The notes under the pieces are model-generated. The model did no database searches, was not told the DNA's origin, and saw only the letters and a program-made list of their open reading frames with translations. A stretch of DNA of 64,000 nt from NCBI GenBank assembly GCA_964581175.1, contig CAZONI010000009.1:1-64000 (forward strand), read 5' to 3'. Shown one piece after another: positions 1-7,905 of the stretch (position 1 is the stretch's first letter; every line of letters begins with the position of its first letter). Made by a program: the position numbers and the translations under genes. Origin of the DNA: B46-G9 sp964581175 (GTDB lineage: Bacteria > Desulfobacterota > DSM-4660 > Desulfatiglandales > Desulfatiglandaceae).

Positions 1-705
1 TCCTCCCTTTTTCTCCGCGTACACCGCATAAACAGGATCGCTCGGGATGTCCAGGTGGGCATACTGGTCATCCCGGGGACGAGGCCTGCCCTTGGACACA
101 AAAAGGGACGTATCAGTAAAACACTCTGCCAGCGTGAAAAACTCCTCCACAAGGATGATTCGCTCCTCTTCGCCTGCATCCTGCCAGACCTTAACCACTT
201 TTTCCGGGAAAAAACGGTTCGAAAAAAGGATCAGAAAGAGTCCGCCCGGTTTCAGGATCCGGCCTACGTCCCGGAAAATTTCTACCGGGTTCGTCATGTA
301 GTCCACGGATACCGTATTGAGGACCACATCGAACGCGTTGGCGGGAAAAGGCAATTCCGGTTCCTTATTGAGATCATGAATCACCGTCCCGGTCAACATT
401 TCGTTCCTTTTGAGTTCCTGCTTGTTCAGTCCCAGTCCCACCACATGGGACGGTTTCAATCTTTCTGGAATATGAGAATCCCAGCCGGCCATCAAGTCCA
501 GGATCGCGGGGTGATCTTCTATGATAAGCTCCCCGATCACTTTCTCTACGGTGGCCAGGGCGAGGGAATCCAGGTGGCTGACAAATCGATCCTTTTTATA
601 AAACAAGTTGTCGTCCCCATTATCCAAACGATCAAATGCATCCCATGAAAAATGCGGACCGAATTTCTCCCTGCTGCGCTTTGAAGTACTTTGCTTGTCC
701 TTCAT
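1..705 (-). CDS. Class I SAM-dependent methyltransferase-like protein, C-terminus cut by window edge
   Basis: The minus-strand frame is open from ATG at 705 to the left edge (235 codons), so the C-terminus is missing. A GGAGG ribosome binding site lies just upstream of the ATG. The fold is that of a class I methyltransferase: an acidic motif I region (AILDLMAGWDSHIP), then AFDVVLNTVSVDYMTNP and a post-II segment GRILKPGGLFLILFSNRFF, as in family members that use S-adenosylmethionine. The glycine-rich motif I is degenerate (DLMAGWDSH instead of DxGxGxG), which is common in a subgroup annotated only as methyltransferase-like. The substrate is unknown. It is preceded by a structured leader with its own promoter. 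The family is clear; a substrate cannot be named. Confidence 0.8.
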   Translation of the reverse strand, partial: MKDKQSTSKRSREKFGPHFSWDAFDRLDNGDDNLFYKKDRFVSHLDSLALATVEKVIGELIIEDHPAILDLMAGWDSHIPERLKPSHVVGLGLNKQELKRNEMLTGTVIHDLNKEPELPFPANAFDVVLNTVSVDYMTNPVEIFRDVGRILKPGGLFLILFSNRFFPEKVVKVWQDAGEEERIILVEEFFTLAECFTDTSLFVSKGRPRPRDDQYAHLDIPSDPVYAVYAEKKGG

Positions 706-715
706 TCCACAACCT

Positions 716-836
716 CCGACAAAAAAGCCGGGCAGATCAAAGATCTGTAACCCGGCTCGTAGCCCCTTTTTAAGGGCGGGTGCATGTCTCATGTCATCTT
801 TTCGTTAGAAAATAAGCATCGGCTTTCCCGTGTCAA
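716..836 (-). promoter_or_regulatory. Structured leader and promoter of the methyltransferase gene
   Basis: Reading the minus strand, a -35 TTGACA (831-836) and an AT-rich -10 (809-814) have 16-bp spacing. They are followed by a leader of about 100 nt with two hairpins: GCCC-TTAAAAAG-GGGC, then a strong stem GCCGGG/CAGATC pairing with GATCTG/CCCGGC that runs into six T residues, like an intrinsic terminator placed just before the ribosome binding site. This is the layout of an attenuator or riboswitch expression platform, but no known aptamer class was recognised. The leader is also fully open in the methyltransferase frame from an ATG about 30 codons upstream, so an N-terminally extended product cannot be excluded. 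Confidence 0.5.
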
Positions 837-907
837 GCATGAAAAAAGCGTCATTCACCATCAAGGCAATCTCTCCTCCGGGACGGGGAGAGGATACGTT
901 GGGGAGT

Positions 908-2023
908 TCAGGTTTCAAACGCCTTAAAGGTTCGCATGAATTTTCGGTCGACAGCATCCTTGATTTTAAAAGCCAAACGCCCGCCGAATCGGATCCACCG
1001 CTTGTGAAAGATGCCGGTGCCGTCTCCCAGGTTAAAGATCAGAAGATAATCCTCTTGCGGCTTGAAGGGGATCAGCTGGGTTCCTTCCAGGGAGGCCATA
1101 AGATTGTGCAGAAGAACCGGATTCTGACGAACAGCGTACACACCCACCTTGTCCAGGGGCTTGTCTTCGAAATAAATGCAGTCGCCGCCCCCGAAAATTT
1201 CAGGATGTTCTTTGTGCTGAAGGTAACGATTGACCAGGAGGCCGCCATCCGGGCCGGTCTGCAATCCGGATCTCTTGAAGGCCGGGTTCGGTTTCACGCC
1301 GGTAGCCAGAAAAAGGATGTCGAACGTATGGCGCGTTCCGGACGGTTCCACGACAAGGCCTGTTTTTATTTCCTGAATCCGGCAGTCTTCCAGTATTTCG
1401 ATGCCGCGGTTTTTAAGTGATGCCAGCGCCCTGGAACGAACACCGGCGGGATGATGCGGCATGACCGTGCTGCGCGTCAAGATCCGAATAACGGCAGGCT
1501 GAATGCCCGGGGATTGAACCAGCCGATGGATGTTTCCCGCGATTTCCACCGCTGACGGACCGCCGCCTACAATGGCGACGGCGATGCTCTTTTGTTTTCC
1601 CACGGAAAGGATTTGCGTTCGGGCAGCTATCAGTCTCTCAATGGGTTTGACGGTATAGACGCCCTTCATGTCGCCGGTTACGATATCACGGTTCACCTGG
1701 CTGCCCAGGTTGCACGACAGCACGTCGTAGCAAACGGCTTCTCCAGTGTCCAGGTGCACCGTCCGGGTCCCGGCGTCGATGTGAACCACGCTGCCCAGCT
1801 TGAACGCGCCTCCATTTTTCTCCACCAGATGTTTTGTCGCAAAACGGATCTCTTCCGGCGCATAAGTCCCGCCCAGCATGCCGGGCCCCATTCCGGAATA
1901 ATAATGATATTCGGACGGCCCGATGACCGTGACGCTGTACCCCTTTTCAACAAACCGGCTGAGTTGCGCCAGCGCCATCATGTGCGCATGCCCGCCGCCT
2001 GCCAGTACCAGGTTCTTTCTCAT
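908..2023 (-). CDS. FAD-dependent pyridine nucleotide-disulfide oxidoreductase (SelD-associated / NDH-2-like type)
   Basis: A 371-aa flavoprotein. The N-terminal dinucleotide-binding segment NLVLAGGGHAHMMAL carries the GGGHAH signature typical of the oxidoreductase domain fused to or partnered with selenophosphate synthase SelD, and of related type II NADH dehydrogenase-like proteins. A second nucleotide-binding motif, VAIVGGGPSAVEIAGN, lies near residue 152, and the C-terminal FAD motif IFGGGDCIYF near residue 283. The architecture matches a two-dinucleotide-binding-domain flavoprotein that moves electrons from NAD(P)H to an unknown acceptor. It is a single gene, divergent from the downstream epimerase. 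In a window with several predicted selenoproteins the SelD-type family is suggestive, but no SelD kinase domain is present, so a role in selenium metabolism is only a possibility. Confidence 0.75.
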   Translation of the reverse strand: MRKNLVLAGGGHAHMMALAQLSRFVEKGYSVTVIGPSEYHYYSGMGPGMLGGTYAPEEIRFATKHLVEKNGGAFKLGSVVHIDAGTRTVHLDTGEAVCYDVLSCNLGSQVNRDIVTGDMKGVYTVKPIERLIAARTQILSVGKQKSIAVAIVGGGPSAVEIAGNIHRLVQSPGIQPAVIRILTRSTVMPHHPAGVRSRALASLKNRGIEILEDCRIQEIKTGLVVEPSGTRHTFDILFLATGVKPNPAFKRSGLQTGPDGGLLVNRYLQHKEHPEIFGGGDCIYFEDKPLDKVGVYAVRQNPVLLHNLMASLEGTQLIPFKPQEDYLLIFNLGDGTGIFHKRWIRFGGRLAFKIKDAVDRKFMRTFKAFET

Positions 2024-2361
2024 GGGTTTCCCTTTGCTTCCATAAGCTTGCTCAGTTGCTTATACCAAATAATCCCCCGGTTTGCTATCCCCATAAAGCA
2101 GATTGAGCGTGTTCAGCCGCCGCTGCGGAATATGAACCGGAATGCCGACCGGACTTCTCCATGCCGTGCTTGAAAATACTCTGTTTTTCCTGCATACTAT
2201 ACTCACCGACAAAAAAATGGCCCTCTGGACCCGGATCTTTACCAGACAATAAACAGCAGCTTTGCTGTGTAAAGTAGGAGAAACCGCATCCGGAAAAACA
2301 TCCTTGTATCGGGAATCCTGCGAATTTTTTGCCCGATGTGCTTTGATAAGAGGAGATTGTT
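2024..2361. other. Divergent intergenic region
   Basis: A 338-bp gap between two divergent genes. It should contain both promoters, but none is clear enough to place. It holds one copy of a 22-bp sequence (2221-2242) that recurs exactly at 59466-59487. No credible small gene was found. Confidence 0.5.
2221..2242 (-). repeat. 22-bp dispersed repeat, copy 1
   Basis: Plus-strand text begins CCCTCTGGACCCGGATC and is identical over 22 bp to 59466-59487, which directly follows the universal stress gene. Copies lie in non-coding DNA. The sequence is not a clean palindrome and is not followed here by a T-tract, so a terminator role is doubtful. Its nature is unknown. Confidence 0.6.
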
Positions 2362-3270
2362 ATGCGCGTTTTCATGACAGGCGGTACCGGTTTCGTGGGA
2401 ACGGCACTGAGCCGAGAGCTCGTCAATCAAGGCCACGAAGTGAGCATTCTCACGAGGGGAGTTTCGGACGATCAAAGACTGCCGAAAGGCGTAACCCATA
2501 TCCAGGGCGATCCCACAGAAGAAGGCCCCTGGCAAGGACAGGCCGCGGAAAACGACGTCTTCATCAACCTGGCCGGGGCTTCCATTTTCAGGCGCTGGAC
2601 CAGTGAAGCAAAAACACTGATGCGGGAAAGCCGGATCAGGACCACCAGGAACCTGGTCACCGCACTTGAAGGCCGGAAAGGAAGCGATACTGTCCTGCTC
2701 TCCACCTCGGCGGTCGGGTACTACGGGTTCCACGGCGATGAAATCCTGGACGAAGGGAGCCCTCCCGGGGATGATTTTCTTGCCGTTCTTGCAAAGGACT
2801 GGGAAAAAGAAGCCATTCGTGCCGAACAGTACGCCGCTCGGGTGCTCATCTGCAGGTTTGGGATTGTTCTGGGACGCGGAGGCGGCGCCCTGGCCCAGAT
2901 ACTGCCCCTTTTCAGGAAGGGACTGGGAAGCGTCCTCGGAGACGGAAATCAGTGGTTTTCCTGGGTCCACGAGCAGGACCTCGTGAACATCTTCCTTTTT
3001 TTGCTGGAGCAGAAAAGTCTTTCAGGGCCCATCAACGTGATGGCCCCCGAACCGGTCACCAACAGGGAGCTCACGAAGGCTCTGGGAAAGGCCCTGGGGA
3101 AACCCGCACTGCTGCCGGCGGTTCCCGGATTTGTGATAAAGATGATGAAAGGCGAATTCGGTTCAGTGCTCTTAAAGGGCCAGAGGGTGATCCCGAAAAA
3201 ACTGCTCGATGGCGGGTTTCATTTCCGGTTCCCCACCATTCATGAGGCCCTCACCGATCTCGTTGGATGA
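2362..3270 (+). CDS. NAD-dependent epimerase/dehydratase family protein, TIGR01777 (YfcH/SDR39U1-like)
   Basis: A 302-aa protein with the N-terminal Rossmann motif MTGGTGFVGTALSREL at residue 4 and family-specific blocks: the ISAxRI-type segment around residues 80-95, STSAVGYYG near 113, and the C-terminal DUF1731-like region ending in GFHFRFPTIHEALTDLVG. This matches the TIGR01777 group of atypical extended SDR proteins (YfcH, SDR39U1), whose substrate is not established. The start is backed by AGAGGAGA a few bases upstream of ATG 2362. It is a single plus-strand gene between minus-strand genes. The family call is firm and the function is open. Confidence 0.88.
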   Translation: MRVFMTGGTGFVGTALSRELVNQGHEVSILTRGVSDDQRLPKGVTHIQGDPTEEGPWQGQAAENDVFINLAGASIFRRWTSEAKTLMRESRIRTTRNLVTALEGRKGSDTVLLSTSAVGYYGFHGDEILDEGSPPGDDFLAVLAKDWEKEAIRAEQYAARVLICRFGIVLGRGGGALAQILPLFRKGLGSVLGDGNQWFSWVHEQDLVNIFLFLLEQKSLSGPINVMAPEPVTNRELTKALGKALGKPALLPAVPGFVIKMMKGEFGSVLLKGQRVIPKKLLDGGFHFRFPTIHEALTDLVG

Positions 3271-3339
3271 ACCATTGTATTCCTAATCGGCGAACACAAC
3301 ATGATCCATCCTGTTGTGAGTTGTGCCGCTTCCATCCAT

Positions 3340-4695
3340 CTATGTGCTGATTTCCTTGTGTGATCGCCGTGGGACAGATATTCCGGCCCTTTTGTTCCGG
3401 CTTTTCCAGTAGCGCCGGTAAAAAAATTTGGCCCTGATTCTGATTGGGCTCCCCTCAACAATGTCCGTCCATTCCGTGAGTTTTTCCCACGCCGTCTGCC
3501 AGGCTGCCGCGGTCAATTCCCCGCACTCCTTTCCCGGTCCTTCAGGAGCCATCATGCGAAATTCCTTCTCCAGTGCGTCCCGTTTTTCTCTCAGTGCTTC
3601 CGCGCGCGTGGAAAAGTCTTCCAGAACGGCCCGGTGCAGTTTTTCGTGGCGCCACCACAGGGAGTGGTGATCAAAGGTCCCTTTGGGCCGATTCGGTCCC
3701 GTGTCCACGGCCATATCCCCGGTGAACCATAGGGGCTTGAATATGCTGATACAGGGAGCGGAAGTGCCGGTGGCCCAGAAGGTGTGAAATCCGGGTTTCA
3801 GGTGAGCCACCAGGGAACCGACCGTCTGCGTGGCATTGCGAAAAATCCTGTTTCCTGCATGGGCACATATCCGGTCCCCCAGGAGATGGCTGTCCGGGCG
3901 ATATTCCCGGCCTCCATGGTCTCTCAGCATCTCGAAGGCGGCTGCCACATCCATAGTGCCTTTCATCTCGGCAATGCGTTTGAAGGATCTTTCCCGGCGC
4001 GTGCGTGAGGCGGAAAAGGTAGTATACAGATAATCTGAAAAACAGCGGGCAAAATGAAAATCCTCTCCCTTCTTCAGCCACCCTCTCTTTCTCGCAGTCC
4101 CGATCAATTCAGGATGGGCTTCGTCAAACTCCTCCCCTATGGTGAGTCCGTTGCTGATAGAATACATTCCCTTGACTTTCAAGGCGACCCAGAGGGGCCC
4201 CGCGGTCTCGAGAACCCAAGCCTCCTGGGAATCGGCGATCAAGAAGCTGTTGTGGTAGGAAATCCGCCTGTCTCCGTATCCGCACAACCCTCCCTGTCCG
4301 TAATCCGCCAGATTCTGCACCACTATGCCAAGGGCGTGCTGTGCCGAATGCGAACGTTCCACCGCGATGCGAAGCAGATCCATGCCCGTCAAAACGCCTT
4401 TCCTTTGAATAGGCATCCGGGTCCACACCGCTTCGTTTCCCATGGCCACACCCTTCTCATTGGCCCCCATCTCGGCCCCCCACATCCAGAAAGGACGGCA
4501 GAGGAGGACAGCAAGCGTCTCTTTCGCCTGGGGCACGCTGATATAGGTGCATCGGAGCGCCTCGTCCTTTCCGCAAACCCGGGCAGGATGGTATTCCAGC
4601 GACTGGGCCTCGTTCGGTTCCCGGTCGCTGTTCTTCCCGAAAATAACGGACCCGTCTGCGGTGAAAGGAGGAAGTGCCACAAAGGTATCACACAT
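3340..4695 (-). CDS. C69-family N-terminal nucleophile dipeptidase (secernin-like)
   Basis: A 451-aa protein beginning MCDTFVALPPFTADGS and followed by FGKNSDREPNEAQ, the hallmark of peptidase family C69/U34 and secernins. Cys2 would be the N-terminal nucleophile exposed by removal of Met1. The central block GANEKGVAMGNEAVWT and the later LLGDRICAHAGN region also fit the Ntn-hydrolase fold. Family members cleave dipeptides or act on other amide bonds. It starts 3 bp after the stop of the upstream unknown gene and ends a three-gene operon with that protein and a class III aminotransferase, which suggests a shared small-molecule pathway. The substrate is not predictable. Confidence 0.85.
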   Translation of the reverse strand: MCDTFVALPPFTADGSVIFGKNSDREPNEAQSLEYHPARVCGKDEALRCTYISVPQAKETLAVLLCRPFWMWGAEMGANEKGVAMGNEAVWTRMPIQRKGVLTGMDLLRIAVERSHSAQHALGIVVQNLADYGQGGLCGYGDRRISYHNSFLIADSQEAWVLETAGPLWVALKVKGMYSISNGLTIGEEFDEAHPELIGTARKRGWLKKGEDFHFARCFSDYLYTTFSASRTRRERSFKRIAEMKGTMDVAAAFEMLRDHGGREYRPDSHLLGDRICAHAGNRIFRNATQTVGSLVAHLKPGFHTFWATGTSAPCISIFKPLWFTGDMAVDTGPNRPKGTFDHHSLWWRHEKLHRAVLEDFSTRAEALREKRDALEKEFRMMAPEGPGKECGELTAAAWQTAWEKLTEWTDIVEGSPIRIRAKFFYRRYWKSRNKRAGISVPRRSHKEIST

Positions 4696-4698
4696 GGT

Positions 4699-5613
4699 TC
4701 ACCGGTCAATCCTGGCGGGAAGGAGGAATTCATATCTTTTCCGGAATAGTTTCGTGGTCATCCACCGGTCTATACGGCGAAAGGCGAGAAAAAGGGTCCA
4801 GATGATCTTGTCCTCCCTGTAGTATTTTTCCACTTCTTCCGGGCTCAACGGCTGCTGACCGGCAGGGAGGCGGCGATTGATGGACCGGATGGCGTCCGGT
4901 ATCAGCTCCGGGCGCTTCTCCTTGTAAAGGTTGGCGGCGAGATCAACGTAAACCAGCCGGGGATCGTAATACCGGTTCATCACATCTTTGAGAAACAGCC
5001 ACCTGATCAGCCAGCGGAGAAAGGCGGGGGCACTCTGCAGGAAGAGTTCCGGATCCATCTGCTCCACCCCATCCTTGCGGTAAAGGGGGGTACTGGTGTC
5101 TATGTACAGGATGTTACCGTTTTCAAGGCATACCCAGTTGGACACCTGGGCGTCTACTGCAAGCTGCAGCACCGGATGCGAGGAGTCGTTCAGCTTCCAC
5201 ACCTTGTCTATCTCCTCGATGATTCGGTCGAGCAGTCCTGCGGCCTCTCCCGGTTCTCGTCCATGAATAAGCCTGTGTGAAAAGCACTCTCCGGGAAACC
5301 GCTCCTGCGCGATATAGAGCACCACGGGCCTGCCTGGAATCGTTATGACCATGGTCTCATGATCAGGAAGCGCAAGACCTGCATCTCTCAGATATCCACA
5401 ATACTCATGGAATTGCCGTTCATATACTTCCGCGGCTCCAAGATCTGAAAAGAGCGGCATTCTCTTGAAGGCCACGCCTGGATTGTCGCCGATCCGGAGG
5501 ATTATCGAAATTTCGCCGTACCCGAGCACCTCGGCGGGGATCCTTGACGCTTCGAGATTCTGAGGATTCAGACCCGCTTCGAATTCATGAACAAGTGACC
5601 ACTCCACATCCAT
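4699..5613 (-). CDS. Uncharacterised protein, possibly kinase-like fold (DUF6206-like)
   Basis: A 304-aa soluble protein with no signal peptide. The layout hints at a protein-kinase or aminoglycoside-kinase-like fold: an early GYGEISIILRI glycine segment, a lysine in VAFKRMPLF, a hinge-like stretch with PVVLYIAQE, and NGNILYIDTSTPLYRK, where an Asp follows a beta-strand like a DFG/IDT metal site. A canonical HxD catalytic motif is not obvious. The length and motifs recall the family labelled DUF6206, from memory rather than a search. An AAGGAGGAGG ribosome binding site precedes the ATG. It sits between the aminotransferase (21-bp gap) and the C69 peptidase (3-bp gap), so the three are almost surely co-transcribed. 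Confidence 0.6.
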   Translation of the reverse strand: MDVEWSLVHEFEAGLNPQNLEASRIPAEVLGYGEISIILRIGDNPGVAFKRMPLFSDLGAAEVYERQFHEYCGYLRDAGLALPDHETMVITIPGRPVVLYIAQERFPGECFSHRLIHGREPGEAAGLLDRIIEEIDKVWKLNDSSHPVLQLAVDAQVSNWVCLENGNILYIDTSTPLYRKDGVEQMDPELFLQSAPAFLRWLIRWLFLKDVMNRYYDPRLVYVDLAANLYKEKRPELIPDAIRSINRRLPAGQQPLSPEEVEKYYREDKIIWTLFLAFRRIDRWMTTKLFRKRYEFLLPARIDR

Positions 5614-5634
5614 GACCCGCGCCTCCTCCTTTCG

Positions 5635-7032
5635 TCAAGTCTTCCATTTTCCTACAAACTTATCCATCCGCCTTTTCATCTTCAGCACAGGCAGCAGCCG
5701 CTTCGCGACGGCGATTGCCCGGTCCAGGCGCTCCATGACCAGGCCAACTTCGGTGAATTCCATGATCAGCGGTGGGAGCAGTTGACAGACCGAGGGGTCA
5801 TTGTTGGCGTAGACCATGAGGAGGTCGTTGTCATAAGCAGTTTTCGAGAGGACCGGGCCGGCAAGCTCGTCCTTGAGTTCCAAGCCCATCATAAGCCCGA
5901 GCTGCCGCAAACCCGTCAGGAACTGGGGGTGTTTCTCCCGCAGTCCTGCGATTCCTTCATAGAATGCCCCGGCCAGCCTGTTTACGTGGTCAAGGAATTC
6001 GGGGGCCGACGAGATCTCCAGGACCCGTTTCGCTACCAAGCATCCCACCTCCGCGCCCCCGAACGTCGACACATGGATGAAGGGGTCATCGTGAAAAACA
6101 GACTCCAGAGGTGTCCGGATCACGGTTGCCGAGATAGGATAAATCCCTCCCGAAAGACCTTTTCCAAGGACGACGATATCAGGCACAATACCGAAATGTT
6201 CAAAGGCCCAAAGCTTGCCGGTGCGCCCGAGTCCTGTCTGCACTTCATCCATGATGAGAAGTGCCTCTCGATCGGCACATAGCTTCCGGACCGACTGGAT
6301 ATACCCCTCAGGTGGAACAGCTATGCCCAAGGTGGCGGGAATGGTCTCCAGGATCACCCCCGCAATATCGCCGTCGAATTCCGCAGTGAGTGCATGAAGA
6401 TCACCAAAGGGCACCTGCACGAATCCGGGGAACGGTGGACCGAAGGGGACACGGTATTTCTCATCTCCCGCCGCCATGGCCAGACCCGTGTGTCCGTGGT
6501 AGCCGCCTTTGGCGGAAATAATCTTCGCCTTGTGCGTGTAGGCCCTCGCCACTTTCAGTGCGAGATCGACCGCCTCGCCTCCGCCGACCCCGAACACCGT
6601 GTAGGTCAGGTCTCCCGGCATCAGGCCCGCAAGCATCCTGGCAAGGTCAGCCCTGGCCTTGCTCATGAGGTGGCCGTTCCCGATATCCAGTTCCTCAAAA
6701 CCTTTCATCAACACGTCTATAAGTTGCGGGTTCCGGTGCCCCAGATTGAATACACCGCCGTTGCAATGGAGGTTGAACAGGCGTTTCCTCCCGTCCACAT
6801 CACCCAGATAGCATCCATCACGGCCCCCCATAATGAACTGCATGCCGTATTTCTGAAAAAATGCGGCCTTCCCTGATGATACGTGATCCCGGAAATCTTC
6901 CAAGGCCTGGAGTTTTATTGCGGATGGCTTCTTTCCCCTGGTCAACGGCGTTCTCCTCCTGTCCCGATTTCGCGCAGTGGATCTCTTCTCTTGCTTCTCA
7001 CTGCCTTTACCTTTTCCCGGCGATAATGTCAA
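5635..7032 (-). CDS. Class III PLP-dependent aminotransferase
   Basis: A 465-aa class III (acetylornithine/ornithine/GSA-type) aminotransferase. Visible motifs are GVGGGEAVDLALKVARAYT (PLP phosphate site), GGYHGHTGLAMA, LLIMDEVQTGLGRTGKLWAFEHFGI (conserved Asp to the pyridine nitrogen) and VLGKGLSGGIYP with the Schiff-base lysine. A basic N-terminal extension (residues 1-45) precedes the conserved core; the chosen start is TTG behind GGGGG, and a shorter product is possible. It heads a minus-strand operon with an unknown kinase-like protein and a C69 peptidase. The amino donor cannot be told. It differs from the ornithine aminotransferase at 16.4-17.6 kb, so it is not a simple duplicate. Confidence 0.85.
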   Translation of the reverse strand: MTLSPGKGKGSEKQEKRSTARNRDRRRTPLTRGKKPSAIKLQALEDFRDHVSSGKAAFFQKYGMQFIMGGRDGCYLGDVDGRKRLFNLHCNGGVFNLGHRNPQLIDVLMKGFEELDIGNGHLMSKARADLARMLAGLMPGDLTYTVFGVGGGEAVDLALKVARAYTHKAKIISAKGGYHGHTGLAMAAGDEKYRVPFGPPFPGFVQVPFGDLHALTAEFDGDIAGVILETIPATLGIAVPPEGYIQSVRKLCADREALLIMDEVQTGLGRTGKLWAFEHFGIVPDIVVLGKGLSGGIYPISATVIRTPLESVFHDDPFIHVSTFGGAEVGCLVAKRVLEISSAPEFLDHVNRLAGAFYEGIAGLREKHPQFLTGLRQLGLMMGLELKDELAGPVLSKTAYDNDLLMVYANNDPSVCQLLPPLIMEFTEVGLVMERLDRAIAVAKRLLPVLKMKRRMDKFVGKWKT

Positions 7033-7255
7033 TGAGCCCCCAACGTCCCTGACCCGCCGTCAAGACGTCATCTCCCCGCCAGGACGGGATCCGGAGCAGC
7101 GTCGTGTTCGCTTCGGAGCAGGTGCGCGAAACGGACGGCAACGATGCAGGGTGTTTGGTGAAAGAGAACCACCGCTTGACAGATTTCGGGGCCGCTCTTA
7201 ATTTTATATATAGGTTTACTGAACTGCAGGCAAAAACCTTTAAAAGGAGAACTTC

Positions 7256-7843
7256 ATGGATTCCATTCCTCCCGGTGCCGGGAAAAGCAGCTTTGATCTA
7301 ATTGATTCAAAAAGGCTCTTCTCAGAAATGGGCATTAAGAAGGGAAATATCTTGGTTGACCTGGGATGCGGTATCGGAAATTATTCCGTTGCAGCTTCAG
7401 AATATGTGGGAAGCGACGGCAAGGTCTATGCTGTTGATCTGTGGAAGCCCGGCATCGAGGCCCTGAAACAGGCCCTTATCGCAAAACGAATAAAGACCAT
7501 CACGCCCATTATCGCAAATGTAGGCAAAGACCTCCCTTTAAGAAAAGATTCCGTGGACCTGTGTCTGATGGCCACTGTTTTTCACGATCTCCTGCGGACC
7601 GGGGTCCATGAAGGGGCACTTGCGGAGACAGGACGGGTTCTGAGAAGCAGCGGACAACTCGTTATCGTTGAGTTTAAGAAGAGAGAAGGCCCCCCGGGAC
7701 CGCCTATGCATATTAGAATTTCACGTCAGGATCTGGCGGAGACATTGGATAAGAACGGTTTTCATCAAACAGCCACAAGAGAAATCGGACCGTACCACTA
7801 TGTTTCCCTCTTTACCTGCAAAGATGGCATGGGCGATCCATGA
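7256..7843 (+). CDS. Class I SAM-dependent methyltransferase (UbiE/arsenite-type fold)
   Basis: A 195-aa methyltransferase with a complete motif I, ILVDLGCGIGNYSVAASEYV (residues 32-51), an acidic residue ending motif II (VYAVDLW), and post-motif segments VDLCLMATVFHDLL and GRVLRSSGQLVIVEFKK. This is the Methyltransf_11 fold shared by UbiE and many small-molecule methyltransferases. AAAAGGAGA precedes ATG 7256. It is a single gene, divergent from the aminotransferase operon. The final part (residues 160-195) lacks family-specific signatures, so the substrate is unknown. Confidence 0.85.
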   Translation: MDSIPPGAGKSSFDLIDSKRLFSEMGIKKGNILVDLGCGIGNYSVAASEYVGSDGKVYAVDLWKPGIEALKQALIAKRIKTITPIIANVGKDLPLRKDSVDLCLMATVFHDLLRTGVHEGALAETGRVLRSSGQLVIVEFKKREGPPGPPMHIRISRQDLAETLDKNGFHQTATREIGPYHYVSLFTCKDGMGDP

Positions 7844-7905
7844 CGCGGCACCCCGTTTCTCCGGCCCGGACGTTTCCTTGCGACCGGCGGGCTGCGAAAA
7901 GACCG

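Noticed and set aside
55..648. Long plus-strand reading frame at the left edge
   Set aside because: It is the complement of the minus-strand methyltransferase, which has real motifs and a ribosome binding site; the plus frame has none.
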